DNA of 64,000 nt from Eudorina sp. 2006-703-Eu-15. Its lineage: Eukaryota; Chlorophyta; Chlorophyceae; Chlamydomonadales; Volvocaceae. Each line of letters begins with the position of its first letter. Position 1 is the first letter of the stretch. The position numbers were made by a program, and so were the translations under genes. The DNA lies in NCBI GenBank assembly GCA_003117195.1, contig BDSI01000026.1:248001-312000 (forward strand), in the 5' to 3' direction. The notes beneath the pieces are model-generated. The model ran no database searches and had not been told where the DNA came from. It saw only the letters and a program-made list of their open reading frames with translations. Below are positions 37,122 through 50,289 of the stretch, one piece after another.

Positions 37122-40100
37122 TCAAGGCCACGGCACTGTACGGCGATGTACGGCGGCGGTGGAGTGTGCAGGGGTGGACCACCTTGCGGTATCAGTTCGG
37201 CGGTGAAGCCCTTGGTCGCATGTATGCATGGGCGGGCAGTGGGATGCGGGCGACGCCGACTGCGCCCCTGACCACCCACACAGAACTTCCAGTTGCTCCC
37301 AGATGCGAGTGGGGACCGCCGCCCGCCGCTCGCCCTGCGGGCGTTGTTCCTGGACTCTGTATGGCCTGGCGTGTGTGTCAGCTGAGGTCGGAGGGCGCCG
37401 CAAGGGTGCCCCCCTCTGGGCTCTTGACGTCTTGAGTCTTGACCGGCGACACCGCTGGCCAAAGGAGCACGCGCTCCGCAACCCTGGAGAGAAGAGTCGC
37501 GGGTGTGTCTCACTTGCGGGGAACTCACACGTGTTTCGGATCATTCGTCACAGCACCAGCGGAGACGTCCGCAGCCCACCACTCGTTGGCATACATATTA
37601 GGTTTCAGTGGGTGGGGTGGAGCATAGGAAATTGGTAGAGAACTATAAACATAATCACACTGCGCTGGCTGCCAGAGCAAATGTCAGGCTGGTATGTTGC
37701 AGAGGGTGGGGTGGGTTGTTGTATGTACTCAATTGATTATCTGTATCGGGGGACTGTGGGGATTGGGGCGAGCAGGCACCAGGACATGCCCGAGGGCCCG
37801 GACGGGAGTGAGGAGGTGGAGGCGCGAGGCACGGCCTTTATCGGAGTGGGCTTCTATGGGACTCTTGGCACAGCGCCAGGATGTGTCTGGGCAGTTTCCT
37901 TTAAACCCAACCCAGTCACCCGGGTCTCCTCCAGCTGTTGCGGTCAAGCTTCCGTTAATCACATCGATGCTACTCCAGACTCCAGACGACTGCCCGAGGT
38001 ACGGCACGCAGCTGGAGTAGTCGCCCTACCTGATTATTGCTCTTTCCGTGGGTTGCTCGCTCCCTCGGTGAACCCAACACCGTGCTCTGCGCGGCCGGCA
38101 CTCGAGCCAACAGCAGCATCAATCAGCGGGAAGACCGCTGAATACGGTAACGCAGGGGAGGGGGATTAGGGGGCTGACGGATGCGCACGGCCTTTGTGCT
38201 GCCGGAGCCGCTGCACAACATGGTGTGGGACGCGCAACACGCATCGCATGAGAGGCGCCGTGCATATTGCACTGGATTGGTTGCGGTTGACGTCACATGC
38301 GTATGGTTGGAAGTGGTGCAGCGAGGGAACGGTGCAGTCTGGCAGTTCTGTTGGACATCAGCCGAACGTGTCACCCGGTGTTTCGAATGGGTAGAGCAGT
38401 TGAGAGGGGCCTGCCGGTCATCTGGGTCGTGTATACGGTTGTGCCCACGTCCCATACTCGAGAGAGATGCCGTACAGGGATGGATACCAATACAGAGCGC
38501 ACTGAAACCGGTATTGAGAACCTGATTTACAATGGTTGGGAACATAGACATTACCGTCCCATGTATACGATGCGCCTCATATGCTTGCTCACGAGCTCCA
38601 AGGTTTCCCTCACGAGCATTTCTTAACAGAACCGCAGAAAACCTGTATGGTGGTCACCAACTCACGATCAGCCGACCTTCCAACATAACGTCAGCTGCGC
38701 AGCGCAAACCTCAGGAAAATCCGAAGGGGCACAACCTCGCCTAGGCGCACAATCACACGCGAGGGAATCCCATCTGCCAGCCATCCAGCATTCGTGCCTG
38801 ACGTCCAATCACATTGCACATCCATTGACGCGAAAGAAAAAATTCACGAGGCACTCCCTGCGCCCCATCCCCACGTGGGGCCAGGAGCCGCTGTCCCGGC
38901 ATCCATAAACCCGAACCCGACGAATGCACAGTGCACTGCAGGGCCTTCCGACCTCCGGGTCGAAGGCAATGGAGGGAAAAGACGACGTAAACCCCCCGCC
39001 ACCCAGCGCCCAGGCCACTGGGACGCCGGAATGCGAGGGGGAAGAAGGAAATGGTGACGTCACCGCAAGCGCAACGGGTCGGCCCGGACATATCAAGGGC
39101 GGTCACCCGGGCATTTGGTGAGGGGTCCGCAACACGAGAAGAAGAATATGCGGTTGGCAGCGGCAAAAATGGCATCGAGACGACCGCCGACAAACCGACA
39201 GACAACAAGAATGCGACGACAAAGAAAACAAATGAAACCATGTCACACGGACAAACGCAGGCACGCACTACCCAAACACGCACAGGCGCTTTTTTTGGGA
39301 TTTTTCGGTCATGTGAAGGTGGAAGAAACTCTCTCTGCATGCACGACTTGGCAGCCGCGGGCCGTGGAGCGGCGCCGAAACGCGGCGCACAGGACACCAC
39401 AAGGACACGTGCGGCGGCACACAGCTGGCACAACACCACGACGGCGGGCCCGACTCGATTCGATTCTCAATGCACACGGGCACGCCACGGTCACTAAAGA
39501 GCTCTCACATATCGCCACTGCAGACCCAACGCTTTTCGTACTTTTCGATTTGGTCGCTTGGCTCGTCTCCTCGTCATCTTACGGTACGAACAGATTGCTG
39601 CACGAGCAATATGGCAATGACGAGAACCACCAGCGAAGGAGCCGTTATCCACACCGCGCATTCGTGCCAAAAATTCAAGGTTTTCCAGCGCACCAAGCTG
39701 GCACCGCCGCGCTGAGTACGGGACCCATTGGGCCGAAAGCATGCGCTACGTTCAACCCCTGGAGCCTACCGACCCACGGGTCAGACCCCAGGGAACCCAT
39801 TCCTCAGCATTCCGCCAACACTCCGGTGACCCACATCACAAAGGCCGCCCGGCCGAATTCGGCTAAAGCGCGGTACACTGGACAAATCGGGTACACTCTA
39901 CAGCTGTGGACAGTGTGGTACGTCGATGGCACGGAGCAAGGCGCGCTCGGGTCTGTGAGACTACGGCCGTCGGTGTACAGCGAACAGACGACTCCGTCTG
40001 CTTGGGCCCGCGAACGAGAGAAACATCAGTATGTGCACCACGGGACATCACTCATACATCCCCCGCAAACCCACAGCACAGTTCGTCATTCAACAAAAAA

Positions 40101-40734
40101 ACATGAAGACTGCATTTTCGGATGTTTGTACTTTTGCCGCCTCCATGCACGAGTGCCCTCATCCAGCCCGTCTATGTGTCTGTCTGCCTGTCTGTCAGTG
40201 TATGTCACGCGCATAACATGATGGTGGTAAGTTCATGTCACTTCGTCTCGTCTTATTCCCCTCAAATCACACGTAACACGTGGTGCGGGTTCACCTCCTA
40301 CGCTCTCTTGTTGTGACCTCCGGCCCCCCGGGTACGCAAAGCCCCCAAGACGCCATGCAGCGACCAAACAATATGAAGATCCGCACAAGGGAAAGACGCG
40401 GAGCACACATCCTGGGACACGAGCCACCTGCCGCGTCTCCAGGCGACAGGCGCTGCGCGCGCTGCCGCGCAGGCCCACTACCGGTCGGAAGGCCAGCGCT
40501 GAACGGTCGCCCCACGCATCAGACGACTACACGGGCATTAGGAAAACATGTCTTCAGCCCAATCGGCCCCCGCCCTATCCGAGCACACCAGCCGAGCTGA
40601 GGCGGCCTCCGTGGACTAACCGACCCGAAATCGATGCAACGCCCCGAAGTCGCCGCCACAACCAACGCGGCAAGCACGGCTTGGTATTCCCGAGTTTCCC
40701 GGCACACAAAACCGGTACGCGATGGAAAACAAGT

Positions 40735-40794
40735 GGGGGTGGAAATGACCCACAGTGGGTGGAAGTGACCCACAGTGGGTGGAAATGACCCACC
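40735..40794 (+). repeat. Tandem repeat of GTGGGTGGAARTGACCCACA
   Basis: Three near-complete copies of a 20-base unit. Each unit has a partly self-complementary GTGGGT...ACCCAC core. Confidence 0.9.
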
Positions 40795-41659
40795 CGTGCC
40801 TACAACCAAATTCCCAATCCGGTGAAGGATACCCAGCCCCAGATCCGGCGCACGCGTTGTGTCGCCCGCATCCATGAACGCCGCTCATCCAAAAGGACGC
40901 CGCAGGCTTTTGGCCAAGCGCCCAACTTCCATAAACGTCCGCAACGCGGAGACGTGTACAGCTGGAGTGACCGCCTACCTCAAAAGCGCAAAGGGGGGAG
41001 AGGGGGCACTGCGGGTGGCCCACAAGGGGAGGAAGCAATTGCGGGTGCCCGCACATACGTATCTGAATAATATGCACCAGGTGAATGTTCCCCAGACTCG
41101 TGCTGCCCCGCCCCGTCCAGACCGTCTGCCGCGCCACACAGTCCCCGACAACAGCGCCCCTCCCGACCCTTCCACGGACTCCTCTTCACCCCGGGCTCCG
41201 GCCGATGCGGGCCGCTGCCGGGTCACCCAATCCCGCCCCAACCCTCCGCTCCTACACGCGGTGATCCGCACGCGCACTGCCCCAAAAACGCCGGCCCCTG
41301 GGAACAGGTGATGTCCGGACCGCTCACACCCCTGCGGCCTGCGACCTCGCCGCAAGCGCCCACCTGCGCATCTACACCCAATATTGCCTCCGCTATCCGC
41401 CCCAGCGCGTCAGGACCAGTGTCTTGTATGAAACTTGGCTATACATCATCGTGCGGCTGTGCACCTCGCGGAGGCGACAGGGCCGACGTCCAACGGCAGC
41501 TGCACTGCTAAAACACCGTGTCCCGGGTCCCGCGTCCTGACGCACTGCGGTCGCCTCCGACTATGTGGCTATTATCTTGACCGTGTAAGGTCGTAGCACT
41601 GGCAAAGCCCACTGCACAATTCGCATCCCGAAGTCCGCATCGGACAGGTATACTCAACG

Positions 41660-41685
41660 ACACACACACACACACACACACACAC
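41660..41685 (+). repeat. (CA)n microsatellite
   Basis: About thirteen CA units in intergenic DNA. Confidence 0.9.
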
Positions 41686-42772
41686 TCGGGCACTCCTGCA
41701 GACCACGCGGCCCTTGTCCTGGGTCGGGTCGGGTCGCCCGACACTCAGCGACCAACTGCACAGCGCACGAGCGGCCGCAGCCCGCGCCGGGGGACATCGT
41801 CACACTGATAAGAGAGCGGGGTGTGCTCTTGTACGGCAGCCCCACCTTGTCCGCCGCAACCACGCAACGGAGTGCGCGCCTCCTCAAAGCGGGGCTCCCA
41901 AGTACCACCCTTGCTTGTGTACCTCTCCACACCATTGTACACAACGCCTGCAGACGGACGGACATGCCCCGATGTACACGCACACTCCCGAGCCACAACA
42001 CCGCCGCATTACCGCATCAGTACTTGTCAATGAAGTCAGCGTAGGTCTGGGTCATGTAAAGTACAACGCTACGGAAACGCACCTCGAGCGATTCCGAGTT
42101 TACACTGCAACACACGAGCCCCGCAATCTACAACACGTGTGCTTTACACCTCAACAACTTAGGCCCTCCGCCCCAAAAACAAAAACAACGTAGACATTCT
42201 TCGAAGACAGCGGAACAATACAGCTGCGACAGAGTCGACGTCCCGCGCGCCGCTCTGCGCTATGAGACATCGCTGGTCGCGACAACAGCTGCGAACACAT
42301 CGTACGACCATGCACTTAGACAAATTGAGAAACCACGAAGCGCAAGCTTATGGCCCATGCAAGCTTGGGTCGCCACGCAGCTATATGTGGCTGCGGCGCC
42401 GCGCCGTCTCGCGCCCTCTTGACCGGCGCCATTAAGCCCTGTCCACTTCCTCCCAAAGCACGACGACCACCGGGCTCTCCCAAGCAGCCATGCTAGACAG
42501 AGGACCACTACTGCCCCTGTACTGCACTTCCGCAACCTTAACCACACCAACTTGCGGCAGGTTTGCAAAGTACCTGGTACCTGGGAGGACGCGGTCGCGG
42601 ACGTGTCTTGTCGATGCCGTGGGCGCGAGACAGGGCTCCCTCCTGCCGAAGCTCCTTGAGGGATGACGATTCGGCAGCGCGGCGGAAGGCGGACGTACAG
42701 GCCACCTTGTCAACACCAGAGGGCCACCAAGACGGCCACGCCTCGACGGCTCCGTCTGGAGCTTTTGCGCCA

Positions 42773-44951
42773 TTAGCGGCGACCGGTCACGGCCTTAGCC
42801 TTGTTTTGAACCTTGCAGTAGCGCACGCCGCAGGCATTGCACAGAGTGCGGCGGCCCTGGGGTCCGTGGCGCCACTGCGGGCCAAGTGGGGTTCGCAAAC
42901 GGCCGCTTAATAAGCCAGCATCTCAAGGAAAGACGCCACGGCACGAACACCAAAATGCGGCAACGTCTGCATCAGCACCACCATGAAGAATTCGTGCCGG
43001 CACGCATCAGGAAGGGCAGAGAGGCTAGAAGCCATGTTTGGGCATCTCCGAGTTTCAGACCCAGTTCCCACTCGCCTACACCTCGGTTTCTCTATATATA
43101 CACCTCGACAGCCCTCCCACAAAGCAACGCTCACCTGCGGAGTCTCGACGGCACCACAGTCGAGGCAGACGGAGCCAGTAACTCGCTTGCCCCCCGTACG
43201 GGTCTTCTTGGTTGCGCCTGCGTGGAATGCAAACAGCGCGGAACGTCGTTGACACCGCCGGGCGAGCGTGCTTGGATAAATTCGGCTCAGAGCAAGAATG
43301 AAGCCCCCTCACATTGGCTCAGGTACCAACGGCGAATCTGTGTGCGTGGGTGTCGCGGCAGGGATGGCCCGGAAAGTCGTTCAACTCAATCGCATCAAAA
43401 TTTCCCCCCAGATGACCCACCAGTCCGCTGCCGCTTCGGAACCGCGCCGGACCGCTTGCCGACCGTATACTCCTCGTCACCGTCGTCGTTCTCCATACCG
43501 CCGTGCTCCTCCTGCTCCGCCTCGTTGATCTCGAAGTCTTCGTCATCGGCGTCATCGGTGTAGTGCCCCGCCGCGGTGGTGCGCGTGCGCTTGGGCCGGC
43601 GCTGGGCCCCGCCGCCCTCCTTCACCGGCATCGCGGAGGTCGGGACCGCGGCGGCCCGGCCCCGACGCGGCCGCCCCGAAGCCGAGACCGCAACGGCAGC
43701 GCCCGCAACGCCGCCGCCGACCTCGCCGCCACCCTCCTGGAGCGAGAGGCCGTCGTGATACGCCACCGCCGCCGCCGCGGAACCCATGCCTGGCAGCTGC
43801 TGCAGACCGAGTCCGGCTGCGAGGGCAGAGCCCAGATGCGGGAACGACATCCCCTGAACCGGCAGTTCTGGCTCCACCGGCGCCTCACCATCGGGCCGCT
43901 CCATCTCCGACACGTCGCCGTCCTCCGCCAGGTAGGTGGACGCCGTGGAGACGCATCCCGGCAGGTAGGTGGCGCGGACACAGCCAGAGGACTGGCGGCG
44001 CGGCGACCGACACGCAAGCGCGGCATTGATTCCGGCTGCGATGGCCCCCCCGGTGTCCGCGGTGGCAGCGTCGTCCTCTGCGCCACCGTCCCCGCACACG
44101 GTCTCCGCCATGTCGTCGACCGACGGGCTGCCGCTACCACCACAGCACACGCTGGAGAGGGCTGGCCGGATGTCCCGAACCACCGAGGGCTTGAGAAGAG
44201 ACGCTGGCTCGGCGTGCGCCTGCCCTTCGGGCAGCGGCGAGGCTGCGTCAATCTCGCCATCCTGGTTGATAGTCGCGGAGCTGGGCCGCGCGGGCAGAGC
44301 GGGGACCTGCGACGTGGCCGCGGAGGCTGCGGCCTGCGCGTTCAAGACGCCCGCCGGCGTGGATCCGGCCTTGCCACCGCACGCATCGTCCTCGTTGGAA
44401 AATTGGTATGAGAGTGGCTTCGTCCGTGGTGACCCGTAAACCTCGGCCTCTTGCTCGGGCACCTGGCCTGCGGCCTGCATGGCGCGCAGCTGTGACTCGC
44501 AAGCGCCAGAGGATGTCTGGCGCATGACGGTATCGGCTCCAAAGTGACTCTCTGTACAATCTAGATGATGATAGGCGTCAGGCAGCCCGGCGGAGGTTTG
44601 CTCGCCCGCGACGGGCAAGATTCCAAGGAGCTCGTTCCACTCGAGCTGTCTGGCAACCTACACGAAAATAACACACATATTAAAGTTACAAACTTAATTT
44701 GGTTATCCACTTCCATACGCCTTGCTGGGGCCCCGTTTTGTGAAACGCGCGGAACCCGGAACTCACCTCCTCGGGAAACAAGAAGGGTTTCTCATTGCAA
44801 TCAAGACAAACGAACTGCTTGCTGCCATTCTGTAGCAAGGGAAAGGGGATGCGGTAAGCCAAAGTGTGCTCCTCCCGCGCTCAAGGCGCAGCACATAGAA
44901 TTGAGAACCACTCACCGGCGGGAAGCTCTCCTGCCGCACAAGGAAAGCCAT
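42773..44951 (-). CDS. Plant-type GATA zinc-finger transcription factor (5 exons, 506 aa)
   Basis: Nuclear DNA-binding protein. Exons on the minus strand: 44951-44916, 44829-44767, 44657-43421, 43217-43135, 42874-42773 (1521 bases, phases consistent). The GATA finger is near the C-terminus: Cys463, Cys466, Cys485 and Cys488, giving C-x2-C-x18-C-x2-C, with TPQWRHGPQGRRTLCNACG. The x18 spacing is the plant class. An intron splits the finger between Gln473 and Trp474. A basic tail (KVQNKAKAVTGRR) follows and a basic stretch precedes the finger. The large third exon encodes a long low-complexity Ala/Gly/Ser region, an RRGRAA basic patch and an acidic block (DDADDEDFEINEAEQEEH). An extra CxxC pair occurs near residue 20 (FVCLDCNEKPF) without a matching second pair. 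Target genes cannot be inferred. Confidence 0.93.
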
Positions 44952-46567
44952 TCCTCACCACCAGGATGATTCTCTGCGCTTTCCGCGTAGACACTGTGCA
45001 AGCCGCCGTTACTACCGAAGGCTAGGTTCAAGAAATGAGTGCTGTGGTCGTGTATGCCCTGGACACAAGGTTACAACAAGGCAGTGGATGCCAGAGCACT
45101 TGCTTGAATCTCACGAAGTTTTGCAGAAAATAAAAGCCTCACCCCGAGACAATTTATCAAAAAGCTTTACGAGAGGAGGCGTACGACAGGCGACGGCACA
45201 GGTAAGCAAGCTGCTCCTATTGGCAATCAACGTGTCCAAATGCATATGGCGGTCATGCAAATGTGTTGGATGTGTCTGCAGGCCACGGAATCGCCAACGG
45301 CCCGACCGGGCCCCAGAAGGCGGGATATCTTTAAAGCATGGCCCAGAGCCGCCCCCCAGCCTGAAGATATAGAAGTGATAAATGCGTACTCAAATGTCCT
45401 GCACATACTACTATTGCAACGCGTATCGTGCAATCACGGGTGCGGGTAAGTCGAAAGGACGCGTCACCCGAGATTGCGACCGGTGATTGGAATCAGCAAG
45501 ATTAACCTCTTTCCTACTCTGCCATTGTCAACCAGCTCCTTTTATTATTTTACCTTTGATGTCTATCAACTTCTGCCCCGAGATTGCATCCCGGTGTATT
45601 TCTGGTGAATAACGGATATATATGGTGCCCACAAGGTGTACCAGATTAGTACACTTGCAGTATGATTCAGCCCCGAGAAGGCGTAACTGTGCCATGAATT
45701 TCTTGGTGTCTCTGGAGGTCCGGACACAATGGGACGCCAACATTGCTTGCTCAAAAGGGTATCGGGAATTGATGGTCTGCATGTAAAAACTTGTAGGCTT
45801 CAGTCATGTTGTGTGGACGCGTTGGCCATCAATGCACGCAGTTCGCCGACTGCACCCCATCGGAGTATGACCCAGATACGCAAAAGGAGGACAACCGCCC
45901 ATACTCTTTGAACATCTTGCATGGCGAGAAAAAGAGTCATTCGGTCATTTAGTGTTTAAATGACCGAAAGTTCCATACGACGAGGAGGTCAGCGTGCTCG
46001 CCGCGCATAGCACTCAAATCACCCTATCCTCCGACGTCGTACCAACTTATGGAAGGGTTTGTAGATTCCATCCGGCCTAATTATAATATTATTTCACATT
46101 GCAGTCTGCTTGGGGCCCGCTGTGAAGGTACTTGAGGAATATCGAAGTTCGTTGCGTTTTCTTAAATGGTTGATGGTGTGTGGTTGTGTCGTGCGCGGGA
46201 ACCCGTCCATAACTCGGGTGATGGCACAAATCGTGTCGTTTACCAAGAATAGTATTGCGTCCGCAACCAACGCGTCCGCAACCAACAATATCATCGCGCC
46301 ACCCGCACGTCAAGGTCCTTGAGATGCTGTGTCCACCAAATCCTGTCTCGCCCCATCGCACCGCGCACGCATTGGTTCGTAAGTGCCTTGAGCCTCCTCC
46401 TTGATTTGCATTCGTGCGACCAGAGCCCGCTTGCCCCAACCGACCTATTCCTAGGTACACACGCCGGACGCCGCCTCATGGCAGCGAGTGGCGCTTCGTC
46501 CGCGCCTCCCTCGCTGCCCGGCTACGCCTCCGGTGCTGCCTCCCTCCGAGCCGCCTACCCGCGCCCC
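44952..46567. other. Intergenic, no gene identified
   Basis: This is the 5' flank of the GATA gene and 3' flank of the EF-Ts gene. It is AT-richer than average. Apart from one perfect inverted repeat at 45940-45968 I see no defined element. Confidence 0.5.
45940..45968. repeat. Perfect inverted repeat, 12-base stem and 5-base loop
   Basis: TTCGGTCATTTA is followed after GTGTT by its exact reverse complement. It is in intergenic DNA with no adjacent gene end, so a role as terminator or element remnant is not shown. Confidence 0.85.
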
Positions 46568-49500
46568 TCATGTCTCGCTCACGATGCGCGCTACCTCCGT
46601 CGCGAAATCGTCGCCGCCCTTGGGCCCCAGCCCCTCGCCGCACTGCACGCGCAGGAAGGTGCTGACCGCCAAGGGCGCACCCGTCTCCTTGCGCAACCTG
46701 CACCGACGTGATAGCAGCACCTCAGTTGGTGGACCGGAGCATTCCACCCACGAACATCTGGCATCCAGCCAGGCACGCAGGTTGTTGGAAATGCTTTACT
46801 GTATGGGGAGGAACATTCAGCTCCGCTCGTACGGTGTTGCATATGCCTGGTCAGCGACGCGCCCGGCGCCCCCGTCCGTGCCAAGTTTCCAATGATCGCA
46901 TCTATAGCGGACCCGAGAAAGGGATCGTCGGGATCAAGCTTCTCTAAGGTGTGTTCAGAGAGAAGAGCCATCCGACTCTCGTATGTGTGTGAAGAAGTGG
47001 TGTTCATGAGCGGCAATGTCTGTGCGCGCGTTGTCCATCAGGCAGGACGGCGCCTGCTTGCATCCCCGCAGTTTGCCGTACCGCGTCCGTACCTGTTGAT
47101 CAGCTCCTGAACCGTGATGGTGTCATCCATGACGTACCGCTGCTCGACCAGGCACCACTCGGCCAGCTGTTTGGCCAGCCGCCCCTCGACCATTTTGGTG
47201 ACCACCTGGTTGGTTGGACAACGGATCAGGCGGGATGGGGGATGGGGGCTGGGGGGGGAGAGATCTGAACGACCCAGATGAACTTGGACGAGCTTCGCAT
47301 TCAACGGCACGGGTGCTTAGCTGGAGTTGCAAGAAAACGCGTTGGCGCGGGGCAGCACGCAAGCACGGACCGGGAACACCCAGCAGGCGCATGCGTTGCA
47401 CATGGCCCTCCGTGGCGGCGGATCATTCCCGGCAGTGCACGGGTATCCAAGGGGAAGTGCCGTAAGCGCGCCGCACTGAGCCGTTCGTGGCCATTTCTTC
47501 AGCCCGGAAAATGGACGATCCCGCGTCGGCTTCCTCCGCAAAGGCCTCCTGGATAAGGGAACTGGACATCCGCAGCTGACAAGACCACGAAGCACGACAA
47601 CAGCAGCTGATGCCCCCAAAGCCCCTTGGGAAGTGGTGGGACGTACTTGCGGTGGCTTTCCCCGTAGGCTCTCGCCTTGCGCCAGCAGGTCACGCTCCTT
47701 GGCGAGCACGTCCGCCGGCACCGACCCACGGTTCAGGTAGGACGGTCGCATGCCGGCCACGTGCATGGCCAGGCCCTCGCCTGCGGCCTGCAGCTGGCTG
47801 CCGGAGGCGGACGCCGGGTCCTGCGACAGCAGATTGCCGTACCGTACCGTACCGCAGGAGGCACGTGAACAGCTTCCGAAAGATGCATTGACGTTGCGCG
47901 CTCCAGGATTACCGTCGCCTACAACCTCGAGACTACACTTTCCAACGGACCCACATCACGAGGATTCAAGACCATATCAGGAGGGAGTGATAACTGAAAT
48001 TGATGCGCCGCGGCCTCCCCCTAGATCACCTCTCGCATTTGACTAATACGACGCGAGCCGCCAATGACCCACGGTTCGCCGCGCGCACCTGCAGTCCCGC
48101 CAGCGAGCGGCCGTCCTCCGCGCGTAATACCACCACAGATGCTAGTTTGCCGAGCCCTGGCGACGCCGCTTGGTGCACGTAGGGAAAGACTAGTCCGTCT
48201 GCGGGCAGGTGAGGGCCAATGCGGGACCGCAGCTGCTGGCGATGGGCTCTACAGAGTTTAAGACTCAGACGGCGGCACCTTGAGAGGTCACGCGAGGCGC
48301 ATGAGACCAGTACGTTGCTCACGAAGGGCTTTAAATGTTCTTCGTGAGAAAGTGCCTGCTGGCGCCGTGCACCGACCCGCGGGTCATACGATCCCGGGCT
48401 GTGATGGCCAGACGCCTATGCCCCGCTCTGCGCTATGGACCTCTCACTGGCGGCGCCGCTATGGTCCGACATGCCGTAAGGAGCCGTGAAGAGACGCAGG
48501 GAGACGGCCTTGCATTAAGAAACACCGGCCCCAATATTAAAGCTCAAGCGAGGGGCCCCAGGCACACTCTTGCGAGACCCTCTGTCTGCGTCCGCATTTT
48601 GCAGATGCTGCCCCGACCGCGCACAAGTTGACCCACACAGAGGTTTGTCCCCAACATGCCACCCATGCAGCAGCTCACACCTACCTCCGCTGTCGACTCG
48701 GTACGCCCGCCGCAGCCGCACGTTCTCCCGGACCTGCGCCGCCACCTGGGTCACCGCCTCTGAGACCGACGCGCCGCCGGGGGTCGGGGCCGCCAGCAGC
48801 TGCAGCCACGGGCCAGCGCGCGGATTTCAGGGCGCGTGTATCGCAGCGGCGCAGCCGCGCAGGGAGTCAGCGGCGCGGCCTGCTGAGCTGCCACCGGTTG
48901 TCCCTCATGCATTCCGTACACGACAAAATCCCAGGCCATGACATGTCTGTCGTCTTGTTCAGGTGGTGTTACCGTACACATGCCGTACACATGCCCACCT
49001 GGTCCAGGTTCAAACTGTGGTCCGGTGCCACGGACGCGGTCGAGCCTAGGGCGTGTGCTGCTGCCATGACCTGGCGGAGGAGGTCCTGGAAGAGGGAATT
49101 GCGTGCCACGAAGTCCGTCTCGCTGTTCAGTTCCACGACGACCACCGAGCCCGCGCCGCCATGGCCAGCGCCTGACGGCGAGGATGAAGAAAAGGTCGAG
49201 GAACCAGCGGCGGAGGCGGCAAAAGAGGCGCCGATGAGGCCCTCCGCCGCGTGGCGTGAAGCCTTTTTGGCGGCGGCGGCGAGACCCTTCTTGCGCAGCG
49301 CCTCATAGGCCTTGTCCACGTCCCAGCCGTGCTCGACCAGCGTACTCTGAGGCGTCAAGGGCGATTGAGTGGCCGTGTTGAGGAATGTGTGGACGCGCGT
49401 GATGTTGAGGTCGGTGTGACAGGTCAGGTCAACGGAGTTTGCGGAGGTGCGGCCCCGTGTGCCCCATAGGGACCTGGGGCTTGAGAGGGTGCTTGCCAGC

Positions 49501-49856
49501 ACCCGGCGGCGCATCGCGCATCCCAAACCGGAGCGTCCCACGCGCATGAGCCTCTGTACATGTTTTGAAAGGCTGGGTGGTTTGCTCAGGCTGTCATATC
49601 GCACCATGACCCCAATGACCTGTTTATGTGCGACCGGATTGGCGATTCAAGCAAGTGTATATGGCTGTACCTTGACGTCAGAGATCGGCGCGCCACTCCG
49701 CTCGCGCAGCTGTTTGATGATGGCTGCCGACTGTCCCGGCGGGGCCGCTGACGAACTGAAAGCTCGCACGGAATATGTACCACAGCTAGATCTACTGCAA
49801 GATCCCAGCAACGCACTTGCCAAATAATGCAACCTCAGCCGTGTTTGTGAAGTCAT
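46568..49856 (-). CDS. TSFM: Elongation factor Ts, mitochondrial type (7 exons, 391 aa)
   Basis: Guanine-nucleotide exchange factor for organellar EF-Tu. Exons on the minus strand: 49856-49671, 49346-48999, 48799-48685, 48198-48089, 47820-47647, 47205-47093, 46697-46568 (1176 bases, phases consistent). The first ~38 residues are rich in Arg, Ser, Leu and Ala without acidic residues, a good mitochondrial presequence. The UBA-like start domain follows (IIKQLRERSGAPISDVK, then DKAYEALRKKGLAAAAKKA), then the signature LNSETDFVARN at about residue 131. Later blocks are AMHVAGMRPSYLNR, VPADVLAKERDLL, VEGRLAKQLAEWCLVEQ and a C-terminal GEGLGPKGGDDFATEVA. A Ser/Gly-rich insertion sits before the TDFVA motif. 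It is a single EF-Ts, not fused to S1 or PSRP domains as in algal chloroplast EF-Ts, which supports the mitochondrial assignment. Confidence 0.95.
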
Positions 49857-50289
49857 GATGCTGTCACGGGTAAGCTCACAAATCCTCTCCGTTACTTCAG
49901 CAAATATTGGCTAAATAACTATAAGACATGACGAACTTGAAGTTACAGACTTTTCCTGATTCCGGTCGTCCGTTTCCTGGTTCGCAAGCCGTTGTAAGTC
50001 AACGATTTCAACCGTCCTTTATTAAAGTGCAGTAGTAGTAAGCTGTTATCCTGTTCACTGCCAAGCTGCTCATTATCAAAGTTGCAGCGTATTATGTGCC
50101 ACGATATAGACTGATACTCCTTGATTCTGCGTAGAATGATCTAGGCTTCGTAAAGCCAACGGTCTAACAGAATGTCCGCTCCCGTCACCGACTTTAGCCT
50201 TTATGGCTGTTTCAGTGTCAATTGGAGGGATTTTTCAGAAGCCACGTAGGCCACATCTTAGCAGTGGTTTAGCATTAAAGTTTTCCATC
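49857..50289. promoter_or_regulatory. Shared divergent promoter region, EF-Ts / DOHH
   Basis: About 430 AT-richer bases separate the start codons of these two oppositely transcribed genes. Two in-frame ATGs exist for DOHH (50203 and 50290), so the leader may be shorter on that side. Confidence 0.6.

Larger units (their letters stand above)
37122..42772. other. 5.65 kb interval without a supportable gene
   Basis: The interval lies between the 3' ends of the IST1-like gene and the GATA gene. It has several long frames (for example 38753-39439 minus and 39115-40221 plus), but they overlap each other, show no domains and have amino-acid use unlike the real genes. It contains a 20-base tandem repeat near 40735 and a CA microsatellite at 41660. 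A TTACA at 42144-42148 is a candidate polyadenylation signal for the leftward GATA gene. Confidence 0.5.

Noticed and set aside
38753..39439. A 228-residue minus-strand frame with one hydrophobic stretch
   Set aside because: It has no family resemblance, and its composition is unlike the supported genes. The hydrophobic run comes from a T-rich strand.
39115..40221. A 368-residue frame on the plus strand
   Set aside because: It has no domain, is Arg/His/Thr/Pro-rich in a random manner, has no splice context and overlaps other equally open frames.
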